Shown piece by piece: positions 25,812 to 35,920 of a stretch of DNA of 64,000 bases (position 1 is its first letter; every line of letters begins with the position of its first letter). A program made the position numbers and the translations under genes. This DNA comes from an uncultured Clostridia bacterium (GTDB lineage: Bacteria > Bacillota > Clostridia > TANB77 > CAG-508), in the NCBI GenBank assembly GCA_944391745.1, contig CALXUS010000006.1, positions 1 through 64,000 on the forward strand. The letters are read 5' to 3'. The notes below the pieces were generated by a model. That model was not told where the DNA came from, ran no database searches, and saw nothing but the letters and a program-made list of their open reading frames with translations.

Positions 25812-25842
25812 GATGTTTTTGGGGACACCTTCCAAAAACATC
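25812..25842. repeat. Inverted-repeat element, left of tRNA-Arg
   Basis: GATGTTTTTGG (25812-25822), the 9-nt core GGACACCTT and CCAAAAACATC (25832-25842) form a perfect hairpin. The same core occurs in reverse at 26056-26082 and at two sites near 46.2-46.6 kb. Confidence 0.8.
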
Positions 25843-25898
25843 CTTCAAAAAAGTAAGATTATTTCGCATAATTTTTTAAAATTAGGATATCCAAACTC

Positions 25899-25927
25899 TT
25901 GCTTTTTTCTTCTTTTATGTGTATAAT
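25899..25927 (+). promoter_or_regulatory. Promoter of tRNA-Arg
   Basis: TTGCTT (25899-25904), 17 nt, TATAAT (25922-25927); transcription should start a few bases before the mature tRNA at 25940. Confidence 0.6.
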
Positions 25928-25939
25928 TAATTATGTTAT

Positions 25940-26016
<77 letters not shown>

Positions 26017-26025
26017 TAAAGATTT

Positions 26026-26062
26026 AAAAACAGCACTTTTCTATAAAGAAAGTGCTGTTTTT
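26026..26062 (+). terminator. Terminator of tRNA-Arg
   Basis: AAAAACAGCACTTT (26026-26039) and AAAGTGCTGTTTTT (26049-26062) pair over 14 bp, ending in a T-run. Its right arm overlaps the start of the next repeat. Confidence 0.85.
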
Positions 26063-26082
26063 GGAAGGTGTCCCCAAAAACA
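26056..26082. repeat. Inverted-repeat element, right of tRNA-Arg
   Basis: TGTTTTTGG, core AAGGTGTCC, CCAAAAACA. It is the reverse orientation of the element at 25812-25842, so the two bracket the tRNA gene. Confidence 0.8.
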
Positions 26083-26097
26083 TCCTCCAATATATTA

Positions 26098-27006
26098 TTA
26101 ATTCATCTCTACTTTTCCTACTATATCTTCTATATTATCTACATTGCATTTTTTCATGTATTCTTCAATTCCTTCTATAACTTTGAGGCTTACGTAAGGG
26201 TCTGCAAAGTTTCCTGCACCTATTGAAACTGCCTTTGCACCCGCAAGCATAAATTCTATTGCATCTTCTCCTGTCATTATTCCTCCAAGTCCCATTATTG
26301 GAATTTTTACAGCTTGTGATACTTGATATACCATTCTTACAGCAACTGGCTTAATTGCTGGACCTGAAAGTCCTCCCGTATTATTTGCTAAAACAGGTTT
26401 TCTTTTATATATGTCTATTTTCATTGCTAATAGTGTATTTATTAATGATACTGCATCTGCTCCGCCGTCTTCAGCACCTTTTGCAATGCTTGCTATATCT
26501 GATACATTTGGAGTTAGTTTTACAATTAATGGTTTATCTAATACTTTTCTTACTTCCTTTGTTACAGTTTTTACGCCGTCATAAGAGCTTCCAAATGCCA
26601 TACATCCTGCCTTTACATTTGGGCAAGATAGGTTAAGCTCTACTCCATCTATGTCTAATGTATTTAATATTTTGCATAGTTCTACATATTCATCTATTGT
26701 ACTGCCACAAGCATTTACGATAACTTTTGTATTAAATTTTCTTAAAAATGGTAAATCATTTTGAGCAAAATATTCTACTCCTGGATTTTGAAGTCCTATA
26801 CTATTAAGCATTCCGCTTGCGGTTTCACATACTCTTGGAGGTTTATTTCCACTTTTAGGTTTTAGTGATGTTCCTTTTGTAATAACTGCTCCCAATTTTC
26901 CTAAATCAAAGAAATTACTATATTCTCTGCCATATCCAAAAGTTCCTGATGCTACTGTTACTGGATTTTTCATTTCTATTCCTGCAAAATTTATTTTTGT
27001 ATTCAT
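26098..27006 (-). CDS. pyrD: Dihydroorotate dehydrogenase, catalytic subunit
   Basis: A 302-residue FMN-dependent TIM-barrel of the class 1B type that oxidises dihydroorotate to orotate, fourth step of UMP synthesis. Motifs: AGIEMKNPVTVASGTFG at the start, the active-site Cys loop ELNLSCPNVKAG, VKLTPNVSD, and the phosphate-binding GLGGIMTGEDA. Class 1B enzymes pair with PyrK and pass electrons to NAD. It is the last gene of the pyr operon, 12 bp after pyrK, with an AAGGAGGGA site. Confidence 0.94.
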   Translation of the reverse strand: MNTKINFAGIEMKNPVTVASGTFGYGREYSNFFDLGKLGAVITKGTSLKPKSGNKPPRVCETASGMLNSIGLQNPGVEYFAQNDLPFLRKFNTKVIVNACGSTIDEYVELCKILNTLDIDGVELNLSCPNVKAGCMAFGSSYDGVKTVTKEVRKVLDKPLIVKLTPNVSDIASIAKGAEDGGADAVSLINTLLAMKIDIYKRKPVLANNTGGLSGPAIKPVAVRMVYQVSQAVKIPIMGLGGIMTGEDAIEFMLAGAKAVSIGAGNFADPYVSLKVIEGIEEYMKKCNVDNIEDIVGKVEMN

Positions 27007-27018
27007 TATTTTCCCTCC

Positions 27019-27819
27019 TTATATTTCTACATCTTTAGCGTTAAAGACTGGTCCACCTTTGCATACATGAAAATACTCTGGATTATCTTTTGGACTACTT
27101 GCTTTTTTTACTGCACAACCTAAGCATACACCCAGTCCGCATCCCATTTTTTCTTCTAAAGATATCTGGCAATTAATATTATTTTCTAGGGCATATTTTT
27201 GAACTGCTTTTAGCATAGGAAGTGGTCCACAGGCATATATACAACTATTTTCTATGTCACTTGAATCTTCAAAATCCTTTTTTAGAAAATCTATTGCAAA
27301 TCCTTTTTCAGCATAAGAGCCATCATCTGTCGTAATAACTAATTTATCCGATACTTCTTCAAACTCTTTTTCAAGCATTACTAAGTCTTTATTTCTAAAG
27401 CCTAAATATGTATTAACTCTTTTTCCTTGTTCTTTTGCTTCTTTTGCTAACTCATATAGTGGAAATATACCTATTCCTCCACCTATTATTGCTACAGTAT
27501 TATATTTTTCAAATTTAAATGTTCCATTTCCCAATGGACCTAGTATATCTATTTCATCTCCTACCTGTTTTTTTGATAAAATCTTTGTTCCATTCCCTTT
27601 GACCTGAAAAATAAACTCTAAGATTCCTTCTTCTCGATTCATATTAAATATACTTATTGGTCTTCTTAAAAATGGCTCTGACTGGTTACTTACTCTTATC
27701 TCAATAAAATTTCCTGGCTTTGCAGTCTTTACCATTTCTTCTGCTTTTACGCTAAATTTAAATACGTCTTTTATTATTTCTTCTTTTTTTATTAGTTTTG
27801 CATAAGTTTGTATTGGCAT
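27019..27819 (-). CDS. pyrK: Dihydroorotate dehydrogenase electron-transfer subunit
   Basis: A 266-residue FAD/NAD-binding flavoprotein with a C-terminal 2Fe-2S cluster. The FAD block is EPFLRRPISIF, the NAD block is AIIGGGIGIFPLYELAKE, and the cluster cysteines lie in MGCGLGVCLGCAVK followed by HVCKGGP. It moves electrons from PyrD to NAD. The start at 27819 (MPIQTYAKL) follows AAAGGAGATTTAAC; an earlier ATG at 27864 has no ribosome site and would overlap pyrF. Confidence 0.94.
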   Translation of the reverse strand: MPIQTYAKLIKKEEIIKDVFKFSVKAEEMVKTAKPGNFIEIRVSNQSEPFLRRPISIFNMNREEGILEFIFQVKGNGTKILSKKQVGDEIDILGPLGNGTFKFEKYNTVAIIGGGIGIFPLYELAKEAKEQGKRVNTYLGFRNKDLVMLEKEFEEVSDKLVITTDDGSYAEKGFAIDFLKKDFEDSSDIENSCIYACGPLPMLKAVQKYALENNINCQISLEEKMGCGLGVCLGCAVKKASSPKDNPEYFHVCKGGPVFNAKDVEI

Positions 27820-27869
27820 GTTAAATCTCCTTTCATTTTTTACAGAAATGACCGTCTCAAACATAAAAT

Positions 27870-28802
27870 TTATTTTTGATTTATTCCCATTTTAAGTTCG
27901 TCTTTCATTCTTAAAGCTTCTGCCCTTGTTGCTTTTTCAAATTCTTCTTCGCTAAATTTTTCTTTCCATAAATCTGATTTATATGCACACATTAAACCTC
28001 TTGAGCTATTTACTATTCCGCCTATTCCATTGATATCATAAGCTTTTGCTATATCACTTGCTTTTCCACCTTGTGCACCATAACCCGGTATTAAGAAAAA
28101 TGTATGCGGTGCTATTCTTCTAAGGCTTTCTAATTGTTCTGGATATGTTGCTCCTACTACTCCTCCTACGCTACTATATCCATACTCTCCTCTTAAATCT
28201 TCTCCCCATTTTTCCACAAGTTTTGCAACTTTTGTGTATAACTCTTCTCCATCTTCCATTTTTACATCTTGTAAATCTCCTGATGAAGGATTAGATGTTT
28301 TTATTAATATAAATACTCCTTTATTGTATTTTTTACAATCTTCTATAAATGGTTTTATACTGTCTATTCCCATATATGGATTTAATGTCACAAATTCTAC
28401 ATCAAATATACTTTCTTCTTTATTTCCTATTTTTGTTTTTCCTAAGTATGCATTTGAATATCCTTCTGCTGTTGAGCCTATGTCACCTCTTTTTATATCA
28501 GCAATTACTATCATACCATTTTTCTTTGCATAATTGCAGGTTTCCTTAAAAGCTTTTATTCCTTCTATTCCAAACATTTCATAAAATGCTATTTGTGGCT
28601 TTACTGCCGGAATTATATCATAAGTTGCATCTATTAATCTTTTATTAAATTCTATAATTGCTTTTGATGCTCCTTCTAATGTTTGATCATATTTTTGTGT
28701 TATACATTTTGGTATCATTTCATATCTAGGATCTAATCCTATTACCGTTGGATTGTCTTTTTCTTTAATTTTGTCTATCAAATTATCTATTGCTTTTTTC
28801 AT
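27870..28802 (-). CDS. pyrF: Orotidine 5'-phosphate decarboxylase (type 2)
   Basis: A 310-residue OMP decarboxylase, converting OMP to UMP, the last pathway step. The catalytic charged network is in MIVIADIKRGDIGSTAEGY (DxKxxD). The C-terminal phosphate loop is LIPGYGAQGGKASDI and SSRGLM. The extra length over 230-residue forms marks it as the long type 2 subfamily seen in Clostridia and Bacteroides. It lies between pyrC and pyrK in the operon. Confidence 0.93.
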   Translation of the reverse strand: MKKAIDNLIDKIKEKDNPTVIGLDPRYEMIPKCITQKYDQTLEGASKAIIEFNKRLIDATYDIIPAVKPQIAFYEMFGIEGIKAFKETCNYAKKNGMIVIADIKRGDIGSTAEGYSNAYLGKTKIGNKEESIFDVEFVTLNPYMGIDSIKPFIEDCKKYNKGVFILIKTSNPSSGDLQDVKMEDGEELYTKVAKLVEKWGEDLRGEYGYSSVGGVVGATYPEQLESLRRIAPHTFFLIPGYGAQGGKASDIAKAYDINGIGGIVNSSRGLMCAYKSDLWKEKFSEEEFEKATRAEALRMKDELKMGINQK

Positions 28803-28874
28803 TCTTTTACTTTTTCCTCCATTTTATTTAAAACCTCTATGAATTTTTACATATTATAATTCAAATTAACAGTT

Positions 28875-30146
28875 TCATCCTTTGTAAACAATTTTTCCAC
28901 CAACTATTGTGTATTTTACCTTTCCTTTTAATTCTTTTCCTATGAATGGACTATTTTTAGCTTTTGAAACTATCATATCTTCAGTATATACATATTTTTC
29001 GTCAGGGTTAAATATTGTCAAATCTGCTATTTTCCCTTCTTCTATAATTCCTTTATCTATTTTTAATAATTTTGCTGGATTATATGATGTTAGCCTTACT
29101 AAGTCTAAATATGTAAGTTCATTTGTGTCTATTAGATTCATTATTTCAGCAGGGAGAGCTGTTTCAAATCCTATTATCCCATTTGGTGATTTTGCTAAGC
29201 CTTGTTCTTTTTCTTCCTTGCTATGTGGAGCATGGTCTGTAATTATACAATCAATTGTTCCATCTTTTAATCCTTCTATTATTGCTTTTCTATCTTTTTC
29301 TTCTCTTAATGGAGGATTCATTTTTGCATTTGTACCAGATTTTAATACCTCTTCAACTGTAAATGTAAAATAATGTGGGCAAGTTTCACAAGTTATTTTT
29401 ACCCCTCTTTTTTTAGCATCTCTTACCATGTTTTCAGTTGTTTTTGTACTAATATGGCATATATGTGCTCTTACATTATTTGTTTCAGATATTACAATCT
29501 CTCTTGCTGCCATTATTTCTTCTGCTTCTGGCAAAACTCCTTCTACTCCCAATTTTTCTGCTATTTTCCCGGCATTTATAGCTCCTTTTGAAACAGACTT
29601 TTCTTCGCAATGTGACGCTACAAACGTGCCTAGTTTATCCGCTTCTATTATTGCTTCTCTCATCATTTTACTGTTTACTACTGGCATTCCATCATCTGAA
29701 AAAGCTATTGCTCCTGCTTCTCTTAATTCATTAAAATTTACTAATTCCTCCCCTTTTTCTCCTTTGCTCACTGATGCATAAGGTAAAACGTTGCACAAGT
29801 TTACTTTTTTACCTTTTTCTATAATTTCTTTTAATACTTCTACATTATCTGGAGTTGGTTTTGTATTAGGCATTGGACAAATTGTGGTAAAACCTCCTGC
29901 TACTGCACTTTTTGATCCAGTCTCTATTGTTTCTTTATATTCATATCCTGGCTCTCTTAGATGGCAATGCATATCTATCATTCCTGGAATAATATATAAC
30001 CCTGTACAGTCAATTTCTTTATCTACATTTTCGTTTAATTCTTTTCCGATTTTTTCTATTTTTTCATTTTTAATTAAAATGTCATAGGTATCGTCTAAAT
30101 TATTTTTATAATCTACAACATGTCCATTTTTTAATAATACTGTCAT
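28875..30146 (-). CDS. pyrC: Dihydroorotase
   Basis: A 423-residue class I dihydroorotase that cyclises carbamoyl-aspartate. The zinc-binding motif is GMIDMHCHLREPG (HxH), substrate residues lie in the following block, further metal ligands are in AHICHIST and TCETCPHYF, and the catalytic Asp is in CIITDHAPHS. The length is typical. AAAGGAGAAGAAG precedes the ATG. Third gene of the pyr operon. Confidence 0.95.
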   Translation of the reverse strand: MTVLLKNGHVVDYKNNLDDTYDILIKNEKIEKIGKELNENVDKEIDCTGLYIIPGMIDMHCHLREPGYEYKETIETGSKSAVAGGFTTICPMPNTKPTPDNVEVLKEIIEKGKKVNLCNVLPYASVSKGEKGEELVNFNELREAGAIAFSDDGMPVVNSKMMREAIIEADKLGTFVASHCEEKSVSKGAINAGKIAEKLGVEGVLPEAEEIMAAREIVISETNNVRAHICHISTKTTENMVRDAKKRGVKITCETCPHYFTFTVEEVLKSGTNAKMNPPLREEKDRKAIIEGLKDGTIDCIITDHAPHSKEEKEQGLAKSPNGIIGFETALPAEIMNLIDTNELTYLDLVRLTSYNPAKLLKIDKGIIEEGKIADLTIFNPDEKYVYTEDMIVSKAKNSPFIGKELKGKVKYTIVGGKIVYKG

Positions 30147-30195
30147 CTTCTTCTCCTTTCTATTTTTATTTTATATCTGTATTCAGATGAAAATT

Positions 30196-30612
30196 TTAAT
30201 TTACTTGCTCTTCACAATATTTGCATCTGTATATTCCCTTTTCTTCATCTGTCAATTCACATATATGTATTAAATTTTTTTCAACTGAAGTTATACACCT
30301 TGGATTTTTACATTTAATTATATTAACTAATTCCTTCGGAAGTTTAGGATGATATTTTTCGACTATTTCTCCATTTATTATTTTATTTACAGTTATATTA
30401 GGATCAATATACCCTAATATATCTAGATTAATATCCGTATGCTCATCTATTTTTATAATATCCTTTTTTCCACTTTTTTTACTCCTAGCATTTTTTATTA
30501 TTGCTACTTGAGTATCTAATTCTCCTAAATTTAAATACTTGTATATTTCGAAACTTTTGCCTGCTTGTATATGATCTATTACATATCCATTTTTTATACT
30601 ATCTATATTCAT
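30196..30612 (-). CDS. pyrI: Aspartate carbamoyltransferase regulatory subunit
   Basis: A 138-residue regulatory chain. The N-terminal allosteric domain includes IKNGYVIDHIQAGKSFEIY. The C-terminal zinc domain has CKNPRCIT and CKYCEEQ, giving the four cysteines. It makes the PyrB complex respond to CTP/ATP. The start at 30612 has no close ribosome site; an AAAGG lies 28 nt away on the far side of a perfect palindrome (30624-30640), which could fold to bring them together. Confidence 0.92.
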   Translation of the reverse strand: MNIDSIKNGYVIDHIQAGKSFEIYKYLNLGELDTQVAIIKNARSKKSGKKDIIKIDEHTDINLDILGYIDPNITVNKIINGEIVEKYHPKLPKELVNIIKCKNPRCITSVEKNLIHICELTDEEKGIYRCKYCEEQVN

Positions 30613-30662
30613 ACCATATTATTTATACTTTTAAAGTATAACCTTTCTCTAAAATTAATATT

Positions 30663-31577
30663 TTATTTAATTTCAAGTAATTTTAATATTAATGCCATTC
30701 TAATATATTTTCCATATTTAGCTTGTTTAAAATAGCATGCTCTTTTATCCTCATCAACATCTACAGCAATTTCATTTACTCTTGGTAAGGGGTGCATTAT
30801 GCATAAATCTTCTTTGGCTTTTCCTAATTTTTCTTTATTTAAAATATAGTAATCTTTTAATCTTACATAATCGTCTTCATTAAAGAATCTTTCCTTTTGA
30901 ACCCTTGTCATATATAAAATGTCTAATTTATTTAAATGTTTTTCTATGTCATCTGTCTCTATGTATTCAATATTATTTTTTCTTAAAATATTTTCTTTTA
31001 TATATTCTGGGGTCTTTAACTCTTCTGGAGAAATTAATACAAATTTAATATTCTTATATCTAGACATTGCAGTAATTAATGAGTGTACTGTTCTACCAAA
31101 TTTTAAATCTCCACATACTCCAATTGTTAAATTGTCTAATCTTCCTTTTTCACATTTAATTGTTAATAAATCTGTTAAAGTTTGAGTTGGATGGCTGTGT
31201 CCACCATCACCAGCATTTATTATTGGGACTTCTGAGCTAGATGCGGCAACCATTGCAGCTCCTTCTTTTGGATGCCTAAGTGCTATGATATCTGCATATC
31301 CTCCAACAACTCTGATAGTATCTGACAGACTTTCTCCCTTTGCTGCTGAGCTAGAATTTGCAGAAGAAAAACCAAGCACATTACCTCCAAGTTCTAGCAT
31401 CGCTGCTTCAAAACTTAGTCTGGTTCTTGTGCTTGGTTCATAAAATAATGTAGCAAGTTTTTTTGTATCACATTTTTTTGAATATTTTTCTTTATTGTTT
31501 ATTATATCTTTCGCAATAGTTATAAGTTCATCTATTTCCTCTGTAGATAAATCTTTAATATCTATTAAATGTTTCAC
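30663..31577 (-). CDS. pyrB: Aspartate carbamoyltransferase, catalytic subunit
   Basis: A 304-residue enzyme that joins carbamoyl phosphate to aspartate, the first committed step of pyrimidine synthesis. Carbamoyl-phosphate loop: [13 protein letters not shown]. Further motifs: [22 protein letters not shown] and HPLPRVNEI near the C-terminus. The start is GTG at 31577, placed right after AAGGAGGTAAGGA. It heads the operon pyrB-I-C-F-K-D. Confidence 0.95.
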   Translation of the reverse strand: MKHLIDIKDLSTEEIDELITIAKDIINNKEKYSKKCDTKKLATLFYEPSTRTRLSFEAAMLELGGNVLGFSSANSSSAAKGESLSDTIRVVGGYADIIALRHPKEGAAMVAASSSEVPIINAGDGGHSHPTQTLTDLLTIKCEKGRLDNLTIGVCGDLKFGRTVHSLITAMSRYKNIKFVLISPEELKTPEYIKENILRKNNIEYIETDDIEKHLNKLDILYMTRVQKERFFNEDDYVRLKDYYILNKEKLGKAKEDLCIMHPLPRVNEIAVDVDEDKRACYFKQAKYGKYIRMALILKLLEIK

Positions 31578-31605
31578 TCCTTACCTCCTTCTATTATTTT
31601 CTTAT

Positions 31606-31634
31606 AATATATATGATTAAATACTAAAAGTCAA
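31606..31634 (-). promoter_or_regulatory. Promoter of the pyr operon
   Basis: On the minus strand TTGACT (31634-31629), 17 nt, TATATT (31611-31606). The -35 box is also one arm of a 7-bp dyad, AAGTCAA (31628-31634) with TTGACTT (31643-31649), so an operator may overlap it. I saw no clear PyrR attenuator. Confidence 0.65.
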
Positions 31635-31762
31635 TTATTTTCTTGACTTATTTCTTTTAATATAATAAGATGATTTTAGAAAATTTTACGAATTGGATGA
31701 GGTTAAACACAGAATTTTAAGAGAATGATAGTCCTTATCGTAAAAAGAAGGGAGATTTTATT

Positions 31763-32620
31763 ATGTCTGATTTAGCGTCTTATTTATTTAAAACTAATGC
31801 AATAAGATTTTGCGAAGAAAATAAACCTTTTTGGTATACTTCTGGGAAAATAGGTCCTTATTTTATTAATACTCATTTTGTTTTTGGTAGTGAAAAAGAA
31901 GCTACTGATTTTTTGTCTTATATAGATGAATGCTTAAATGATAAATTAACATTACCTGAAAAAATTTTTAAAAAAATTTTAAATCAATATAATACTAATG
32001 AAATTTATCATAATGTTATTAATCTTATGAAAGAAGTTATTGAAAAAAATATTGATTTATCTACTATTGATTATATTTCTGGCGGTGAAAGAAGGGATTG
32101 GTTTTTCTCTAATATAATTAGTTATCTTTTAAAAAAGCCCCATTTATCTATTTATAAAGATTTATCAGTTGTATGCAGTGATTGTAATTTTACTTCTTCT
32201 AAACTTATAAATAATCTAAATGGAAAAAATGTTTTACATATTGCTGATTTAGTTACTGTTGCATCAAGCTATATTAGAGCTTGGATTCCAGCTATTAAAG
32301 CTATAAACGGTATTATGAAATATTCTTGTGTCGTTGTAGATAGAATGCAAGGTGGAAAAGAAAAGATAGAAGCAGAGGGTGTAAAGTTTTATTCTTTAAT
32401 AAATGTAGATAATTCTTTATTTGAAATGGCTTATAAAAAAGGTATAATCAATGAAAACCAATTAGAAATGCTTAAAGGATTTTTTAAAAATCCTGATGAA
32501 ACAATGAGACAATTTTTAATTAATCACCCTGAATTTTTGCAAAATTCGTTAAATGCAGATGAAAAAACTAAAAAAAGAGCTAAATTATTGATTGATGGAA
32601 ATTTATATGGATTAAATTAA
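31763..32620 (+). CDS. PyrE-like orotate phosphoribosyltransferase (divergent type)
   Basis: A 285-residue phosphoribosyltransferase-fold protein. FWYTSGKIGPYFIN near residue 30 is the PyrE entrance loop (SGK.SPYY in typical PyrE). The later strand NVLHIADLVTVASSYIRAWIPAI replaces the usual PRPP motif VEDVxTTGGS, so the acidic pair and TTG are altered. It is about 70 residues longer than standard PyrE, mainly between these blocks and at the C-terminus. Divergent from pyrB, and no other pyrE is in the window, so it is the probable OMP-forming enzyme. Activity is inferred, not certain. Confidence 0.7.
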   Translation: MSDLASYLFKTNAIRFCEENKPFWYTSGKIGPYFINTHFVFGSEKEATDFLSYIDECLNDKLTLPEKIFKKILNQYNTNEIYHNVINLMKEVIEKNIDLSTIDYISGGERRDWFFSNIISYLLKKPHLSIYKDLSVVCSDCNFTSSKLINNLNGKNVLHIADLVTVASSYIRAWIPAIKAINGIMKYSCVVVDRMQGGKEKIEAEGVKFYSLINVDNSLFEMAYKKGIINENQLEMLKGFFKNPDETMRQFLINHPEFLQNSLNADEKTKKRAKLLIDGNLYGLN

Positions 32621-32632
32621 TTTTTATTATAT

Positions 32633-32667
32633 AAAGAAATGACAAGTTTTATACTTGTCATTTCTTT
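32633..32667. terminator. Bidirectional terminator
   Basis: AAAGAAATGACAAG (32633-32646) and CTTGTCATTTCTTT (32654-32667) pair perfectly, separating the PyrE-like gene from the convergent ligase gene. Confidence 0.9.
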
Positions 32668-32671
32668 CAAT

Positions 32672-35600
32672 CTATTCAGCTGTTTCTATCCACTTAAAAG
32701 AATTTGCTATGTTATCTCCAACATTTTCAATTTCTTTTTTATCTTCAACTTGAAAAGTGTATATATCTATGGAAGCCATCATGTCGCCATTTAAAATATA
32801 ATAAACATATTCATATTCTTCATAATCTGCCGTTCTATTTAAACTGTATTTTATAGCATCATATCCATTTTTTGTTGTAAAGAATTCTTGATTTAATTCT
32901 TCTATATCTTCTAATGAATTAATATATTCTACCATTTCGTTATTAATATCTTCTATTGAATCATAGTTTTCAGTATCAATTTTATAATAGCTTACATTTA
33001 ACATTGCTGGGACTTGTGAATAGTCATCTCCGCCTTCTTCAATAGTATTTGTTTCAGCAGCTAATAAATTACTTATATATTTGTAATAATTCCATCCACT
33101 AGAAAAGTAGTTATAAAATTCATTCCATGAACTATTTATTTCAAAGCTAACTACACCATCTGAAACTTCTGTAGTTTTATTTTTTTGTATTTGTCCTGTT
33201 ACAATAACAACTATAATAGATATTACTGAAATTATTGCAACAATTATTGCTATTAAACTTTCCTTAGAAATTTTCTTTTTATTTTTTATTTTTTCATCTA
33301 TTTCTTTATCTTCATTTTCTTCTATATAATAATATCTTCCCTTTTCCTTCTGAACTATTTTTAATGTTTTAAGCAATTTAAATAATTCTTTATTTATATT
33401 ATTTTCAGAAAGTTCTGCTGAAATTTCAAGTTTTTCTATAGTATGGCTTTTAGATGTAGCATTATATTTAATGAATATTGGCTTTATTTTGTCAATAGCT
33501 TCTTTTTTAGCGTCTTCTATATTTTCTTTTTTAGTATTTATATTATTACTATTTAAACTTTTCTTTATATTTGCATTAATAACGCTTGTACCTAATATTG
33601 CAAATATTACAGCTATAATCGTATCTTTAAAAATTGCTGTATTAAATTCACTATCTTGATATAAGATTTGCAACATATTTGCATTTACATCTAATCCATT
33701 AGTATGTAATAATAGTGCTGGTATTATTACTAGGCTAGTAGCAGATACTATAACTATTGATAATAAAGTTATTATTATTGGAAGTTTTTTTGTTATTTTT
33801 CCTCTAAATAATTTATATCCAAAATATTCTCCCCCTGCAATTAATATTGCTAATACAGCTATCATCAAATTTCCATAAATGTATACTAAAATCCAAGGTA
33901 TTGCTCCTATTAGTCCCCCTATTAGGGCACCTATAATTCCTGTTATATAACTTCCTGTTATTTTAGTTTTTTTATTATCTACTTTAATTAAACTAGTTTC
34001 TTCCTTACTATCACTCTTCACATCATCTTTAATAGAAGTACTTTCTGTAATTTCATTTTTTTGTAATTCTTTTTCTGTTTTCTTTATTTCTTCATTTCTT
34101 TTTACCTTTTGTGTGGTTGTTTTTATCATTGGTTCATCTGTAACTATAACCTTTTTTATATGTTTATATGTAGGTAAATTTTTATTAATTTCTTTTACAT
34201 CTTTCCATATTATTTTCTCATAGTCTTCTTTCTTTGTGTCAGGATAGTCATGTTCCATTACGTCTTTATTGTAAACAATTTTTGCAACAATTGCAGTATC
34301 TGTATTAGATTCATTTCTTGCAAATACCATACATTCTGATACATAAGGCAATTTAGATATTAAGAATTCTAATTCTTGAGGATAAACATTTTTTCCATTT
34401 CTTAATACGATTATGTCATTTTTTCTACCAGTTATAAATATAAAACCTTCATTATCTATATAACCAAAATCGCCTGTTTTAAACCAACCATCTTTAAATG
34501 CTTCTTTTGTCTTCTTTTCATCATTGTAATATCCTAGCATTATATTAGGTCCTTTTGCTAAAATCTCTCCTACTCCATCTTCATCTGGATTATCTATCTT
34601 TATTTCAACATTATCTAATGGATATCCTATTGATCCTGGTTTATGCTTATTTTCTGCTTCTGCTGTTAGTACTGGTGATGTTTCTGTAAGTCCATATCCT
34701 TGTATTGAGTTAATTCCAAAATTGTTTAACCCTATTATTGTATCTTTATCTAATGATGCAGCTCCATATAGTACCATTCTAAGTTTCCCACCAAAATTAT
34801 CTATTATTTGTTTAAACAATAGTTTTCTGATATCAATATGTACCTTTAACAATGCATTTGAAATTTTTGTCATGGTATTTATTAATTTTGTCTTGCCTTG
34901 GTCCGCAATTGCTTTTGTTATTTTTTTATACATTGTTTCTAATACAAGTGGTACAGCTACGAATATTGAAATTCCATATTCTTTTAGGTTTGATTGTATA
35001 TATCTTAATCCATCACAAAAAGCTACTGTAGCTCCACTGTAAAATCCATATAGTATTGTTATGCTACATTCAAAAGTATGATGGATAGGCAGAAATGATA
35101 ATAAAATATCATTTTGGTTTATTTTAAAATGGGTTTGATATGCATATAAATTTGATAATATATTATTTTGCGATAGCATAACTATTTTTGCAGTACTAGT
35201 TGTTCCTGATGTAAATAGCATTATAGACATTGCATTACTATCAATTTTTATTTTGTCATATTCTTTATTTTTTTCTTTAATAAGCTTTTTTCCTTTATCT
35301 AGCAATTTTTGAAAGCTAATTACTTCTTTATTATCATCTTCAATATCCATACATATTAATAAATTCAAATTAATACTTTTGTCATTTTTTAGCTTTTTAA
35401 ACAAATCTTCATGCTTTTTTTCATAAATAACTGCGTCTACTTCACTTCTTTTTATTAATGACGCTATTTCCTTATCTGGAAGTGCCTTATCAAGTGGTGC
35501 TATTATCATTCCTCCACAAGTTACTGCCAAATAACTAATAACCCATTCATATCTATTTTCACCTATTAATGCAATTCTTTTTCCTTTTAAATTCCTATCC

Positions 35601-35790
35601 AAAAGAGCTGTTGATAGTGCCTTAACATCTTTAATAACTTGATTGTACTTTTTTTCTACATATTTAACAGGCTTTTCTTCTAAATTTTTCTTATATTTAT
35701 ATGCAATATTATTTGCATAGTTTTTTCCGTGCGTAATCTAATAATTCTCTATAATTATTCATCTTAGGGATTAATTTTTCGTTATTCATC
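32672..35790 (-). pseudogene. Acyl-CoA ligase/polytopic membrane fusion, frameshifted near its 5' end
   Basis: The open part (32672-35602, 976 residues) carries the adenylating core (LMLFTSGTTSTAKIVMLSQ, GYGLTETSPVL, GWFKTGDFGYID, RKNDIIVLRNGKNVYPQE) characteristic of long-chain fatty-acid CoA ligases over about 490 residues. A charged linker and about six membrane segments follow, then a C-terminal extracytoplasmic-type region of about 150 residues. A true start at 35790 with AGGAGG reads MNNEKLIPKMNNYRELLDYARK; a run of six A (35721-35726) then shifts the frame. One fewer A continues to NYANNIAYKY and joins the long ORF. It is divergent from the NRPS and is the likely source of its acyl starter, if still active. 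Confidence 0.78.
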
Positions 35791-35920
35791 TTGAATTTCC
35801 CTCCTAATATATGTTTTATTGCCTACATAATACAATAAAATTCGCTTTTTTTCAATGTTTTATCCTAAAATAGTTAATTAACTACAATTATATCATATTG
35901 TATTTCCATTTTTTTCTATT

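Noticed and set aside
27819..27864. Longer pyrK start at 27864
   Set aside because: There is no ribosome site, while the inner ATG has AAAGGAG and matches the usual family start.
31643..31666. Promoter TTGACT...TATAAT for the PyrE-like gene
   Set aside because: The spacer is only 12 nt, too short for a normal sigma-A promoter; it may be part of the dyad.
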